Assembly: GCA_035610835.1 (NCBI GenBank)
Contig: CM069442.1
Span: forward strand, 33,148,452-33,212,451
Reading direction: 5' to 3'
DNA from: Ophiura sarsii
Taxonomy: Eukaryota > Echinodermata > Ophiuroidea > Amphilepidida > Ophiuridae
Length of the DNA stretch: 64,000 bases
Below are positions 23,366 to 34,680 of this stretch, one piece after another. Position 1 is the first letter of the stretch. Every line of letters starts with the position of its first letter. The notes beneath the pieces are model-generated. The model was not told where the DNA came from and searched no databases. It saw nothing but the letters and a program-made list of their open reading frames with translations. Made by a program: the position numbers and the translations under genes.

Positions 23366-23926
23366 TTAACCACTTCCCAGCTGACGTGCTGAGTGAGGCA
23401 ATAGAGCTGTGCTATAAGCACGTCAGTGGACGTGCCAAACGTCTTAAAAAAGTAGGAACTTTAAAACCGTTATAAAATATGTCCTACACCTGATGGAGAG
23501 ACCATTCTTGCGACAGCTTGTAGATAAATTACTGGCCAACAGAGGGCACTATTTCATTTTTGAATAGATGGACAGGGGAAAATAATACAGCGAGTCAAAG
23601 TTGAAAGTCACCTTTGTTTTATACATCAATTTGTGATCGTGTGTGTTTTCCATCATGGCTTCACACGATCGCAAGCATTCTTACCAAAGAAATGTTGATA
23701 AATCGTGGGATTTTAATAATGAAAGTGATAGTGACAATAGTGAGGAAGCTCAGGATGACTTTGGAGTGATTCTGAATCCTGTTTTGGTTCAGAATTTAAT
23801 GAATTGGAGGTTGAATCAGTTATATTCACTTAATGCACTAGCTATTAGGAAGGTGGCTTGACCTTGTATTGGCTCAGCACACAGCTTTCACTTGCAGTGC
23901 ACTATAGTTAGCTGGGAAGGGGTAAA
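23366..23926 (+). mobile_element. piggyBac-like relic with truncated N-terminal reading frame
   Basis: It starts TTAACCACTTCCCAGCT and ends AGCTGGGAAGGGGTAAA, inverted termini next to TTAA (mutated to TAAA on the right). An internal frame from ATG 23655 to 23861 reads MASHDRKHSYQRNVDKSW followed by an acidic serine/aspartate stretch (ESDSDNSEEAQDDFG). It then stops after about 69 residues. Acidic, Ser/Asp-rich N-termini are common in piggyBac transposases. This is a non-autonomous remnant inside a SERINC intron. Confidence 0.55.
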
Positions 23927-24068
23927 TACAGGGTGTCTCAAAAAAGTGACAACGCAACTTTAGGTGATCATAACTTCCTAAATAAGTGTCGGAATTGTTC
24001 TATTCCGACATTTATTTAGGAAGTTATGATCACCTAAGGGTGCGATATATTTTTGGAGACATCCTATA
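23927..24068. mobile_element. Hairpin MITE, mariner-like ends
   Basis: It starts TACAGGGTGTCTCAAAAAAG and ends TTTTGGAGACATCCTATA. Its centre is an almost perfect palindrome around GTCGGAATTGTTCTATTCCGAC, with CTTAGGTGATCATAACTTCC-type arms. TA flanks fit a Tc1/mariner target. It abuts the piggyBac-like relic on its left and the foldback element on its right. Confidence 0.7.
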
Positions 24069-24073
24069 TAATT

Positions 24074-24614
24074 CATTCTTAAACAGCTAAGAAAGTTTAA
24101 GCAATCTCATTGGTTCTCAGAGAAATCGGCGACATCTCTATGAGACAACATAACATGGGGAGGTGGGGCCTACGTTTTAACGGTGCGTCCGACCTTCACA
24201 ATGCGTGGTTTGCTCCATAACGCGCACTTCTGCAGTGCGTCTTTAGCGCTTTTCCTGCGTTTATGCCGGCGCCGCAACGCTTACGCATGGTTTACTCATC
24301 GCATGTGATTGGATGGAATGTTTGTGGGTTATTCGATCCTAGCAGGGGTAAAAGTTGTCAAATGTGGACAATAAAATGTACTTATTTCTTTGATAAATGT
24401 CTAAAGTATGATTGTTTAAGAATGAGAATAAAGGTATTGTTTTTAGACCGTACCCGTGTTATATTGTCTGACATAAATGCGTTCGATAGTATTATTTTTT
24501 GCGTAGAACAACTCCGCCTGCGGCGTCGTTGTTCTACTTAAAATAATACTATCGTCCGCATTTATGTCAGACAATATAACACGGGTACGGTGTAAAAACA
24601 ATACCTTTATTCTC
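24074..24614. mobile_element. Foldback element, copy 2
   Basis: Nearly identical to 12956-13496, starting CATTCTTAAACAGCTAAG and ending at TACCTTTATTCTC, with the same terminal inverted repeat around a GC-rich loop (24424-24614). The low divergence implies recent spread or recombination between the copies. Lies in the SERINC intron. Confidence 0.75.
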
Positions 24615-24724
24615 TAAATAAAATCAATGTAAATTTGAATATTCTGAAAATGTCAGCAAATTATTAAAATTCTTCAGTTTTGTCCCTTTTCTTTGCTTCG
24701 TCTTCCATGATTTTCATTACATAG

Positions 24725-24768
24725 GTCTAACAAGATGGACAATGGTGGATCAAAGTGCTGGTACGTTG
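24725..24768 (+). CDS. SERINC: SERINC, short exon
   Basis: This 44-nt exon, between TTCATTACATAG and G|GTAAGT, encodes (W)SNKMDNGGSKCWYV. It corresponds to the family's loop after the LIDF...W motif and leads into the next helix. The phases on both sides are consistent (it completes TG|G and leaves G for GCA). It is too short to see by reading-frame length alone. Confidence 0.88.
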
Positions 24769-24897
24769 GTAAGTGCACATTGTATACTGTAAAAGTGGAA
24801 ATTTACGTGCTACATTTATTTTCGCGCTTTTCATGCTAAAATCAGCAAGCTCGAAAATAAAAATGCGCAAATATATTCATTTTGTATGTAGGTCTAT

Positions 24898-25267
24898 GTA
24901 ATAAAGGTAGATGTTCCGATTGCTGGCCCGATTTTCAATTTGATGTTTTCTATTTTACATGAAAGGTCATCCTTAAAATTATCGCATTCCAAAGTTTGAG
25001 TTGCATAACTCCAACGGTTCAATTTTTAGAAGCACAAGATCACACAATATTTTCCTATTGAGTAGCACACAAACTGGTTGGTGGTTAACCACCTTTTTGG
25101 CAGTAATTCACCACATTTTAGCCTATAATTTCTAAATGGAACATTTCTGGCCCATAAGATTTTACAGACATAATGAGAAAAATATGGGGATTCTTCTGAT
25201 ATCAAAATATCTTGATGTGAAAAAAAAATCATAGTCCAAAAAAAGTGATCGGAACATACACCTTTAA
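24898..25267. mobile_element. TTAA MITE, family C, copy 2
   Basis: Same family as 20878-21229: AAAGGTAGATGTTCCGAT at the left and GATCGGAACATACACCTTTAA at the right. The right TTAA (25264-25267) is also the left TTAA of the tRNA-bearing element that follows, so the two elements share one target site. Confidence 0.7.
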
Positions 25268-25540
25268 CCCTTACAGCCCCAGATCCCATGAAATCCCATT
25301 TCCCAGCATCCTGGTTCCACCTGGCGCTGAGGTTTTTGTCTGAAATAATGGCTGTAAGCTATATAGCTGGGCGAATACACTCGCCCAGCACAGCTTCCCC
25401 CGTGGCGCAGTTGGTAGAGTGTCCGCCCGCCAACCGAGAAGTCGTGGGTTCAAACCCCGGGGCGTGGCACCTCTTGTTGTGTGTGCTTTTTTCGCTTGAA
25501 AAATTTTTTGTTGGAAAATCCACCGGGTGGGTTAGGGTTA
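25264..25540 (+). mobile_element. TTAA-bounded element with tRNA-like module, copy 1
   Basis: It starts TTAACCCTTACAGCCCCAGA and ends near GGTGGGTTAGGGTTA. The middle (about 25398-25475) looks like a tRNA: an A box in GTGGCGCAGTTGGTAGAGTG and a B box in GTGGGTTCAAACCCC, the elements of an internal polymerase III promoter. Upstream is a GC-rich palindrome (GCTGGGCGAATACACTCGCCCAGC). The short inverted ends next to TTAA resemble piggyBac-type termini (CCCT...AGGG). A tRNA-derived SINE is the other reading. Confidence 0.65.
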
Positions 25541-25598
25541 TTGAACGATTTTTGTTCTTCTTTTTAATTTTCACTTTTTTTCTCTAATTTTACCCTGA

Positions 25599-25877
25599 TT
25601 AACCCTTACAGCCCCAGATCCCATGAAATCCCATTTCCCAGCATCCTGGTTCCACCTGGCGCTGAGGTTTTTGTCTGAAATAATGGCTGTAAGCTATATA
25701 GCTGGGCGAATACACTCGCCCAGCACAGCTTCCCCCGTGGCGCAGTTGGTAGAGTGTCCGCCCGCCAACCGAGAGGTCGTGGGTTCAAACCCCGGGGCGT
25801 GGCACCTCTTGTTGTGTGTGCTTTTTTCGCTTGAAAAAAATTTTGTTGGAAAATCCACCGGGTGGGTTAGGGTTAAG
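25599..25877 (+). mobile_element. TTAA-bounded element with tRNA-like module, copy 2
   Basis: A near-identical direct repeat of 25264-25540 at an offset of 335 bp, with only a few differences (for example GAGGTCG for GAAGTCG in the tRNA-like part). It ends GGGTTAGGGTTAA with an intact TTAA. It lies in a SERINC intron 284 bp before the next exon. Confidence 0.7.
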
Positions 25878-26160
25878 GAAGCTCAAAATCATGAAAATAA
25901 AAACAAGCAAAATTTTTCAAAATATGCAAAGCGCAAACAATTTACACTTTTACAATAACTTATTGAAAGAAATGTTTAGACATTCTTAATCTGGGACAAA
26001 CTGAAGTGACGACTGAGATTCCATATTTCATGGTTGACAAACAGGGACTGTTCAATTTGCCAATATGTTTATTGTGCAAATAATATGGTTATTATAATAC
26101 CTAAATGTGCTACTCTTCCATACTGAAGTGTTTTTCATTTACGATAAACTTTTCTTACAG

Positions 26161-26337
26161 CACTGCTGTTTTTCACCCTGATTTTCTACATCGCGGCTGG
26201 TGCAATGACGTTCATATGTGTACGATACTTTAGTTCTACTGCAGAGTGTATACGTAACATTTACTACATTGGAGCTAGCTTTGGTCTTTGTGTCATTGTT
26301 TTATTCTTCACTTTATTACTCACTTGTTCCCCAAAAG
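26161..26337 (+). CDS. SERINC: SERINC, exon with two helices
   Basis: The acceptor is TTTCTTACAG and the donor AAAG|GTAAGC. It encodes ALLFFTLIFYIAAGAMTFIC, an extracellular or luminal loop (RYFSSTAECIRNIYY) and a helix ending LLLTCSPK. These align with the F..TLLFY..S......MF and FI..NL..C...S...V.P.V parts of SERINC proteins. 177 nt, phase 1 in and out. Confidence 0.93.
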
Positions 26338-27081
26338 GTAAGCAGATCACGATGGCAACCATTTTGATTCATTTGTTAAATTATAAAGTCATGACACTAC
26401 ATGGTGAAGATCAAAACATTTAGAAATTGTTCTTTCTCCAACTCAAAAGCAATAATGTACTATTATGATCAGCCCACACAATATTATGAATAGAGCTGCT
26501 ATGCAAATGATTGTCTACCCTGGGTAGACAGTCATATGGGTATTTCCATTACTGCATAAATACATACACAAGTAAACCTAGCTACTAAGGCCAAAAATAT
26601 GAAATACTTTGTCTCAGCACCTTTTGGCTAAAAACCTAGGTGCTGTGCTTTTTTTTTGCTTTTATTCTTTTACAAAAATGTCCTATGCGATTTTATTGTT
26701 GATTTTTTTTATTGTTTTTACCTAAGAATATTAGCTATGTCCTATAATTATGTGATTTTAACAAATACTTGTATGAACTTACAAACGATGTGGCATCCAC
26801 GTACAGTATGTACCTATGTACCTACAAACAGCTGTGTAAAATACTAGCATTTTGGGTGATGAGTTTTGCGAAACTTCGCCGATTCCAAATTTCACATTTT
26901 ATAAGAAAAGTTGCAGAGTATCGCAGAACAAACTAGTACAAATAAATTTAAAAAAATTAAAAATCATTGTCGCACATATTGCTATATGCGCTAAATCTCA
27001 TTATAAAAGCAAGCATCGCGGGCCGCTGAGACAAAGTTTAATTTTTGTTGGCATAATATACTCACTTAATCTAAATTACAG

Positions 27082-27177
27082 CTTACTCAGGTGGTGGTCT
27101 TTTACAAACCTCTATCGTGTCTGCCTACATCATGTACCTTACGTGGTCTGCGTTACTTATAGAGCCACAAATCATGG
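27082..27177 (+). CDS. SERINC: SERINC, signature exon
   Basis: The acceptor is CTAAATTACAG and the donor ATGG|GTAAGT. It encodes YSGGGLLQTSIVSAYIMYLT, then WSALLIEPQIM, the best conserved signature of the family (NSGLLQ.S....Y..YLTWSA). 96 nt, phase 1 in and out. Confidence 0.96.
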
Positions 27178-27756
27178 GTAAGTTAGTTGTTGTATTGATG
27201 GCTATACATGCCTCAGAAAACAAGAGTATGGATACCGTATATATTTAAACATATGAAGATTTATCATAGAATTTGTACGGCAATTCTTTTTTTCATATTA
27301 AAAATATATATTGTAGGATTAAATTCATACAAAGTTCTTGAATATCCTTGTTCACAAAAACTGATTCCCCTCAATCCAGTAAATCCAGCTGTTGAAGAAC
27401 ACCTTTAATATAAAGCCTTTTGGCACTCCAGTGGCTGATCTCTGTCAATAATTTGTATAACTCCCTCCCTAAGCCATCTTGTACCTCATCTCCATTTCTA
27501 CACTGTCTCCCCACTTCTGATATTAATTTACTTTGGCAAAAAAAAAACCCACCATGTTTTGTACGGGCAAACAAACCTCTCAGGTAGGGTCGGTCGGTAG
27601 GGCTTTTCTGGTGTTCTTTTGATAGCAACACTTTTTCGTTCTTTTTTTTTTTGGGGGGGGGCGTCAAATTCAGAGGGAAAGAATGGGTCAGTCAGGCCCG
27701 AACCACAGGGTTTTTTCCCATTGCCTTATGCATACACTTTGTTCAATCTCTTTCAG

Positions 27757-27928
27757 TATCTAGAGCCATAGGTAGAGACCTTACTACCAATGAGACATTA
27801 TACAACATGACCACTGCTATATGTGGGCCAGTTAATTTTAGTAGTTCATTTATAGACGGGGAGTATGGAGATTTCATCAATGCTATCATTGCAGCACTAC
27901 TTATGTTGGCTATGGTTCTGTATGCATG
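27757..27928 (+). CDS. SERINC: SERINC, exon with loop and helix
   Basis: The acceptor is CAATCTCTTTCAG and the donor GCATG|GTAAGT. It encodes a variable luminal loop with two N-glycosylation sequons (NET, NMT) and one NFS, then the helix INAIIAALLMLAMVLYA. Ends with two bases of the next codon. Divergent in sequence from vertebrate SERINCs but in the right place and phase. Confidence 0.88.
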
Positions 27929-28039
27929 GTAAGTAGTAGATTTTTAGATACCATTTGTGCAGTGGATAACGGGCATAGCTTGTGTGTTAGTCGTAAATTA
28001 ATAGCACACGATCATGACATCGCGTTATTGTCATTATTA

Positions 28040-28177
28040 GTTATCCCCTGCATGTTCACACAATACGGAAAAATACCTATGGTTTGGCATGTCATATCAC
28101 ATGAGGCCGCAGGCCGAATGTGATATGGCACAAACCATAGGTATTTTTCCGTATTGTGTGAACATGCAGGGGATAAC
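28040..28177. repeat. Hairpin element, 138 bp, nearly perfect palindrome
   Basis: GTTATCCCCTGCATGTTCAC at the left and its complement at the right (ending GGGGATAAC) enclose an almost perfect stem of about 60 bp. The loop around GAGGCCGCAGGCCG is GC-rich. No coding capacity. Likely a foldback MITE in the SERINC intron. Confidence 0.8.
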
Positions 28178-28699
28178 GAATTTATCGTTTAGTCCCAATA
28201 AAAATTGTATTTAAACACTCGCGGAAAACTAAACGTCAAACAATCTAGCTAGAGCAAGGCGCTGAATTCTCTTCCCTTTCTTACCTCCGTAAAACTAACC
28301 CTTTAACAGGCTCTGCGCCATCGCCTCTGTCCATAAAATCATCGCGAAAAACATGTCTGGTTAGGTTATATGCAGATCATTTATTTTTTTGGCATGGGTT
28401 AGACCTTTTTGCGGTATATTTCGGCCTCAGAATGTAACAGAAATCGACTCGGTTGCATTTAAATCATCCGCCATTTTATTTGTTTATCATATTTTAAGCA
28501 ACTCTTCCACAGACGCAAAGCAATTGCTTTACACGTAATATCATTTCGCGCCATCTGGTAACGCGGTTAATCGACGGTATGGAATATATCGTGTGGTTTG
28601 ACTTGTTGTTTACACGATATGGATCAGATTTCATACGTGTTAACCAATGAGATTGAAGTATGTACACTTACTAAACGATAAGGTGCAAACTTTCCGTTA

Positions 28700-29880
28700 G
28701 TTGTCTTCAATTTTTAAGTGTCGTGAGAAGGCTGTGCTATTTCCCACCATTTCCTTACAATTTCATCCCCAGAGTCACAGTGAGGTGAAATCAAACATAT
28801 ACTTCATGGTTTATATTGGGGAATTAGGGCAAATTATTACACCTCATAAATATTCATGAACTAAATGTGCAAGTTCATTGGCCAATGCCAAGGAAAGATA
28901 CTATTTCCCATGGGAAATAGTACGGCCTATTTCCTGACATCCTCATCTCCTGAGTCACAATGATGTGTAATATAACAAATACTGCATGGTTTATATCGTG
29001 CAAATAGGGCACTCTAGTTTCCCTAGGTACTGGCTAAGCGCCTATCACCCCCTCATCCCTCAGTGAAATAATATATAAATAATTATTGTTCATGAGGGAA
29101 ATGGTGCAAAATAGCTCCCCTAGGTGACTGGAGACTGTGGGCCTACTGTTTTCACTCGACCGAACTCCAGTTACCAAGGGAACCTATTTGCACCATTTTC
29201 CGATATAGAGCAGTAAATATTTGTTTTGCATAACATATAAAAATATTTCTGTCATTTGAAATACTTAATGAACAAATGATAAAAGACATAGGCCTACTCG
29301 ATGTATCAATCAAGTCAAGGTAAATTACCACGATCGGCAGCAGGGTAAAAAATTCCCATAAAAAGGTACTATTTCCCTCGCAGCTCCTCATCACAGGGAA
29401 ATAGTACTTTTCTGTGGGAACTTTTTTCCCTCCAGTGAAATAGTGGGGAAATAGTCCAAATATTTAATGTCACATGATATAATATCCACCAATCAAATGA
29501 CAGGAAAACTTGTATGTGTTATATAATTTCCCATATTTCCCCTCCAATCATGTATGTAATTGTACATTATTTTCTCTCGGAACCCTCCAAGTGCCTATCA
29601 CCTCTCACCCTTAAGATTTCAGGTTGATTGGCTTATAGCCAGTTCTTTGGGAAGATACATGTAGTTGCCCTATTTCCTCTAACCATGTAATATGTGTACA
29701 CTATTTCCTCTCAGAACTGACCAAGTAACTTTTTCACCCCTCGCCCTTCAGGTTGATTGGCTTATAGCCAGTTCTTTGAGACGATACATGTAGTTGCCCT
29801 ATTTCCTCTATAATCATATAGTATTTGTATAATAATGGTATAATCATGACTAGATATAACTGATACAGGAAATCAACAGG
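28700..29880. repeat. Degenerate array rich in CTATTTCC words
   Basis: CTATTTCC or its complement GGAAATAG recurs many times, together with repeated blocks such as CTCATCTCCTGAGTCACA. A clearer tandem duplication of about 120-140 bp lies at 29540-29820 (GGTTGATTGGCTTATAGCCA twice). Unit boundaries are too eroded to define. It sits in the 4-kb SERINC intron. Confidence 0.5.
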
Positions 29881-29969
29881 AAACAATCAAGTTGATTACA
29901 CAGGATAAGAGAATGGCTGTTGACCTGACTATTGCTCCATTGAGACTTATTATGTGTTATTCTATGAGT

Positions 29970-30210
29970 TTAACACTTTCCACGCGGCAGACGACATTCC
30001 AAAATGTCACAAAATGTTTCAAAAATGTCAGAATTATTGACACTAATTACCATATTTGGAATCACTATGAGAAATGCATTAAAATAAGTACAAACATGCA
30101 TAGTATTGGTTCAGTAATCCTTGAGATAGACCTTGGAAGTTTGGGAAGGTTTCCCGAAAAATCTGTTTTGTATTTGGTAAAACCAATAGTCGCCTGGATA
30201 GTAGTGTTAA
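29970..30210 (+). mobile_element. TTAA MITE family A, copy 4
   Basis: It begins TTAACACTTTCCACGCGGCA and ends CTGGATAGTAGTGTTAA with the TTAA at 30207-30210. The right inverted repeat is more eroded than in other copies. In the SERINC intron. Confidence 0.7.
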
Positions 30211-31186
30211 TCTATGATAATGCACTAGATATACCAGAGACTGGCTTGGATGGTTGTCTTAATATTTGGAGTAATTTAATATCAAGTTGACAATAATAAC
30301 AGGATATAGGATGTGGGTAACCCTTTTCTTTCCGGTTGGTTCAATCGTGAACTATATATATAATATAATCCAAATTGTTCAATTTTGGGCACATCTGGCA
30401 AGGACTGATTTTTACTCACCTAATTAGATGGCAAAATATGAATCTTATACTGTTATTTCTTTGCATGTATTTACCAAAGTGTGCCACTGATTTATCACTA
30501 TCAAGACTTCGTCAAATTATTGAGTAATAAGATTCCTACATTTTCCATTTGAAATAGACGGTTACTGTGTCTTTGCATAGTTGGTGATAATAACCCAGTT
30601 TTTTTACCAATTGCAGTACTCATTGTGAGGTCATTCTCAAGGACAGACGTTATAGCTATATGTAGGGGCGGGAGGTGTCTGAGATCAGGTGTATTTGATT
30701 TTCAAACATAAGCATCAGAGGAGGGGGGGAAGGGGACCTTAATATGTTATGACTATAATACGTGGTCAAAATTAACATACCAAGATCAAAAGGTCATCTG
30801 AGGTTGTAAAATAGCCTGCAAATGTATAACTATTTTCTGTCATGCAAACGCCAAATGCTACTAAACTTAAAATCTTTGTATGTTAACGAGGTCAAAGGCC
30901 ACACCTTAAGGTCATTGGTCATTTTTATCCTTTGTAGTAATTGGAAATGGAAATGATGTGATTATTTGCCAAATTTCCCCCAATTTGTCCTAATTAAAGG
31001 GAAACAACAAAATTGTTCCAAACTGATGAATTTGTGATGAAATATTTAAGGTCTTTTGTTGTTCTTAACAATAAGCTGATATACACCTAGCACATAAAAT
31101 TCCAGACCAGGTGCTTTAATGCTAGCTAATTTAAAATCTGTAACCGGAATAAAAGAACTGAGATGAACATTACACAAGCAAATTTC

Positions 31187-31513
31187 CTCACCACAATATG
31201 ACACCTCATTCATAAAAAATGACTGGATACTTGTTATGATGCTTTTAGTAACGCCACCTAACAGGGAAAAGGTGTTTTTGTTTAATGGGATGTCATTGGT
31301 TTGTATTGAACACTGTGCTATCGAAACCGGTCAGGCAGGTACGGATGAATGGTGAGCTGTGATTCATTTCACACAAATTGTCTCTGCTGAGCACACACTA
31401 GGCAATGATATCCAATTGAAAATCACCTTAATGCAACTTTGTCGGTATGATATCATAACTTTCAAAGTATCCACTAATTTTTTATGAATGAGGTTTCATA
31501 ATTGTGGAGAGGA
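31187..31513. mobile_element. TIR element of about 327 bp
   Basis: CCTCACCACAATATGACACC at the left recurs as a complement-like sequence ending CATAATTGTGGAGAGG, and the inverted repeats continue through CTCATTCATAAAAAA. A related word is present near 2950. Non-coding, within the SERINC intron. Confidence 0.5.
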
Positions 31514-31962
31514 TATCTGCTCGTTTAATGTATATCTCAGTTTTCTTTGATACGGATTACTGATTTTAACTTACAATGTTAGAAAATATTGTTCAAACAT
31601 GTAAAGTGCTCCCCTTTCCCCCTGATCAATGTTGAATCCCACAATTTGCTCACCATCAGCACAGGGCCTCACAACATTGATCGATGGGGAAGGGGTATGA
31701 GGAAGGGGGAGGGGTATGAGGAAGGGGATACTTCAGGCTACCAGAAACAAGTTTCAAATTTTCAAAAATGACTCAAATATCGTGCATGTGATGGCACAAA
31801 CAGCATGGCAATTAGGGCCCGTGTTCGAACACATTTTTTTCTATGATTGTAGCTAATATTAAAGCATCTGGTTTGAAACTTTTTGCGTAAGTTGTATATT
31901 TAAATGTGTATCTATTGTCACTGTGGCTGTACTAACCATTCATTGCCCATCCTGGTCTTCAG

Positions 31963-32032
31963 CTGCTGGATAGGAATGCAGGACAGGAAAACGCGTAAAA
32001 TGTCAAATAGACAGGGGGCATCTACAGCACAG
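31963..32032 (+). CDS. SERINC: SERINC, cytoplasmic-loop exon
   Basis: A 70-nt exon between CCTGGTCTTCAG and CACAG|GTAAAC. With the previous TG it encodes CCWIGMQDRKTRKMSNRQG and then ASTAQ, a basic, Ser-rich stretch. It matches the place of the variable cytoplasmic loop in other SERINCs. The sequence is not conserved, so the call rests on splice sites and phase: it is the segment found that bridges phase 2 to phase 0 between 27928 and 37450. An 85-bp tandem duplication begins just after its donor. Confidence 0.7.
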
Positions 32033-32035
32033 GTA

Positions 32036-32205
32036 AACAGCCATAAGACTCGAAAAATGTTATGTGCATGATATATTTGTTTAATGTTTTATTTTATTTT
32101 TGACGCATACTTATCCTTTTAACAGCCTTAAGACTAAAAATGTTGGGTGCATGATATATTTGTTTAATGTTTTATTTGATTGTTGACGCATACTTATCCT
32201 TTTGC
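32036..32205. repeat. 85-bp tandem duplication next to a SERINC splice donor
   Basis: Two units starting AACAGCC (32036 and 32121) share GTGCATGATATATTTGTTTA and GACGCATACTTATCC. The first starts 4 bp after the end of the exon at 32032. Confidence 0.85.
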
Positions 32206-34680
32206 ATGCTGCAGCTAGTGAATTGTGCTTCCTCTCCCCCACAAAATCAGTAAGAAGTTAATTATGGGCATACCAAGTTATTTTTTTATTGGGGAACATA
32301 GAGTAAATTACTAGCTTCAACTAGATGGCACATTTATCTTAATCAGAGAATTGTAAGTTAAATATGTCATATATTGTGACGCACGTTTGTGATTCTGGCC
32401 TCCGTAAGAATTTTAAGAATTTTGACACCATGTAATTAATCCGGGGGGGGGGGGGGGGGGGGGTGGGCACTGACATTGGAAAAGGGTATAGGTATGTGCT
32501 GCGCTGAAGACCCCCTTTTTCACCCTCTGCTGCTAGCTCTTATGACCCCCCTTTTGAGTCTGCATCAGTTCTTAAGACCCCAATTTTATTGAAAATTCAA
32601 AAATCGCAAAATTTTGCGTTCCAAAGCCCCAATTCTTCGAAAATGTTGCGTTCTAAAACCAAAAAACCCTGAAAATGTGCGTTCTTACTAATCAAAATTT
32701 AACTATAGGCCAGTTCTCAAGACCTAATTTTTTGAAAAAATCAGTTCCTAAGACCCTATTTTTTGTCATAAAATCCACTCAGTTCAGTTCTGTAGCCCCC
32801 CTTTTTGAGATCCTTGGCAGCACACCCCTACCCAAAAAAAAGTTGAGTGCCCCCCCCCCCCCCCCCGAATTAATATGGGCGAAAATCTGAAAAAGGATAA
32901 ATTAAACATAATTGGGTGTGTAGACGCTGGTGGAGGATGGGAAAACAAGGTTAAACACATATTGGATATCCTACTAGCTTATGCTATTCACAGAATAAAG
33001 CTATTTACAGAATAAAGTGCAATATATTAAACATAGCTTTATTCTGTCAGCTGCTCCAGGAGCAGCTATAGGGGCCAGGATCTCACATATGCGGACCAGG
33101 ATCTCACATGCGGCTTATGACAAGCACAGCTGGTGATTAATAACTTGTCATACATACCTCTTACTCAAATAGCTCTGTATTGGCCGGTTGTATTGGTGGG
33201 TTTTGTGGGATGAGCAGGAAAATGGTTTACTATTTGAATGGAGTCAATACATTCAAATTTCTAAAAGACAAATACACCAAATAAGTTTTGTCATTGGCCA
33301 TATATTACAGCATTTCCTGATTAACAATGATATGCCAATATCATTCAAGCATAAGCTTCTGTGTATTTAGAACCTTGTGTTGGTACTAAGCAATATGACT
33401 AAACTCTTCTTTAGTAAAACAACCACGGGGTTACTCAAATTATTTTGGAAGGAAAATGTGCTACTGGAGTTCCAAAACCCGTCTTAATACAATGGTTTTT
33501 CAACTCGTGATAATTTTAAAAACTTACTTGGTTAGCCTTCTTATATATTTATTTTTGCAAATTGTCCCTTTGTAGGATTTATTTAACTCTAATACAAACA
33601 ATTTGTTGCAAATTAGGATCTTTGTCCAAGAATAATTTACCAAATTTCTTGCCAAAACAACCCAGTAAAGCAGCACATCCTCTTGAACATTACATATTTG
33701 TGAGTACCCCACATAAATCCATTGCTGATCATGTTGTAAATGTAAATGCTTCATCATCAGCCAGCAATTTATGTTACATTATAGTTGCATCCAGCATGTA
33801 TATCTTTTTGTTCTACTGGCCATTTACATGATTTAGATTCATTTATTGTGCATCATTGATAACATGATTATACATAATAATTATACACAATATCAATTTT
33901 TACTTACAGTATCTGAAAATGTTGCTAACTTTTCAAAATATTTGTAGTGGCATTTTTTCAGAGGTTGCTAGCTTCAACTTTAGAGGAAATCTAAATCATG
34001 TTAAATGGCCGTTTTTCTTTTCTATCTTTCATTTTGTCATTTTTAGTTCTGTGTTTTTTATTTTTGATATTTTTCATACAGCCTTGGCTCATTTAAGACA
34101 TTTCTGAGCACACAACCTACATATGCAATTTATGTGAGTTGATTCTGGAATCCTATTTGACTAACTTAAACTCTGCACTGTTATTATGAGAGTTTTTTTT
34201 GTGTGCTAAAATAAAAATGTGTTGACAAGTAAAGTATAGCCTCCTTCATTGAAACTACCTTATGTGCTATGTCACTGCTCTGCAATGATTCCAGAATAGT
34301 CGCTTGAGATTGGCATTTATACTTCACTTAACACATTTATTATTTGTGTACAAAAATACAACATGCTTAAACATGCTTGATTCATTTCAATAGTTTAGAC
34401 ATACATACTCTCATTATTAGTGTTTTGTTCTGATTTGCTGTATTAACATATGCAGAGCATGATGTGGCATGTTTTTCCCAACTTCCTCAATCGAAAGTGT
34501 AGTATAACCTGACAAATGGCCTTAAATAAGTCATACATGTTCCCAAAGTAACTATACCTTTTTAAAACTAAATATCGCCAGGAAAACAAAGTGCAATGGG
34601 GAAAAGAAAAAAACAATCATTAAGGAGCAATTTTTTTTCTCCATTTTTCTTTTTTCAATTTTTTTTCAATTTTGGTCTCA

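Noticed and set aside
25398..25475. A functional tRNA gene
   Set aside because: The A and B boxes are good, but the acceptor and T-arm pairing is incomplete, there is no T-run terminator at the expected place, and the same sequence is part of a dispersed element.
25288..25958. Repeated frame with VAQLVECPPANREVVGSNPG
   Set aside because: This is the translation of the tRNA-like module and its flanks, a well-known artefact of tRNA-type repeats, not a protein.
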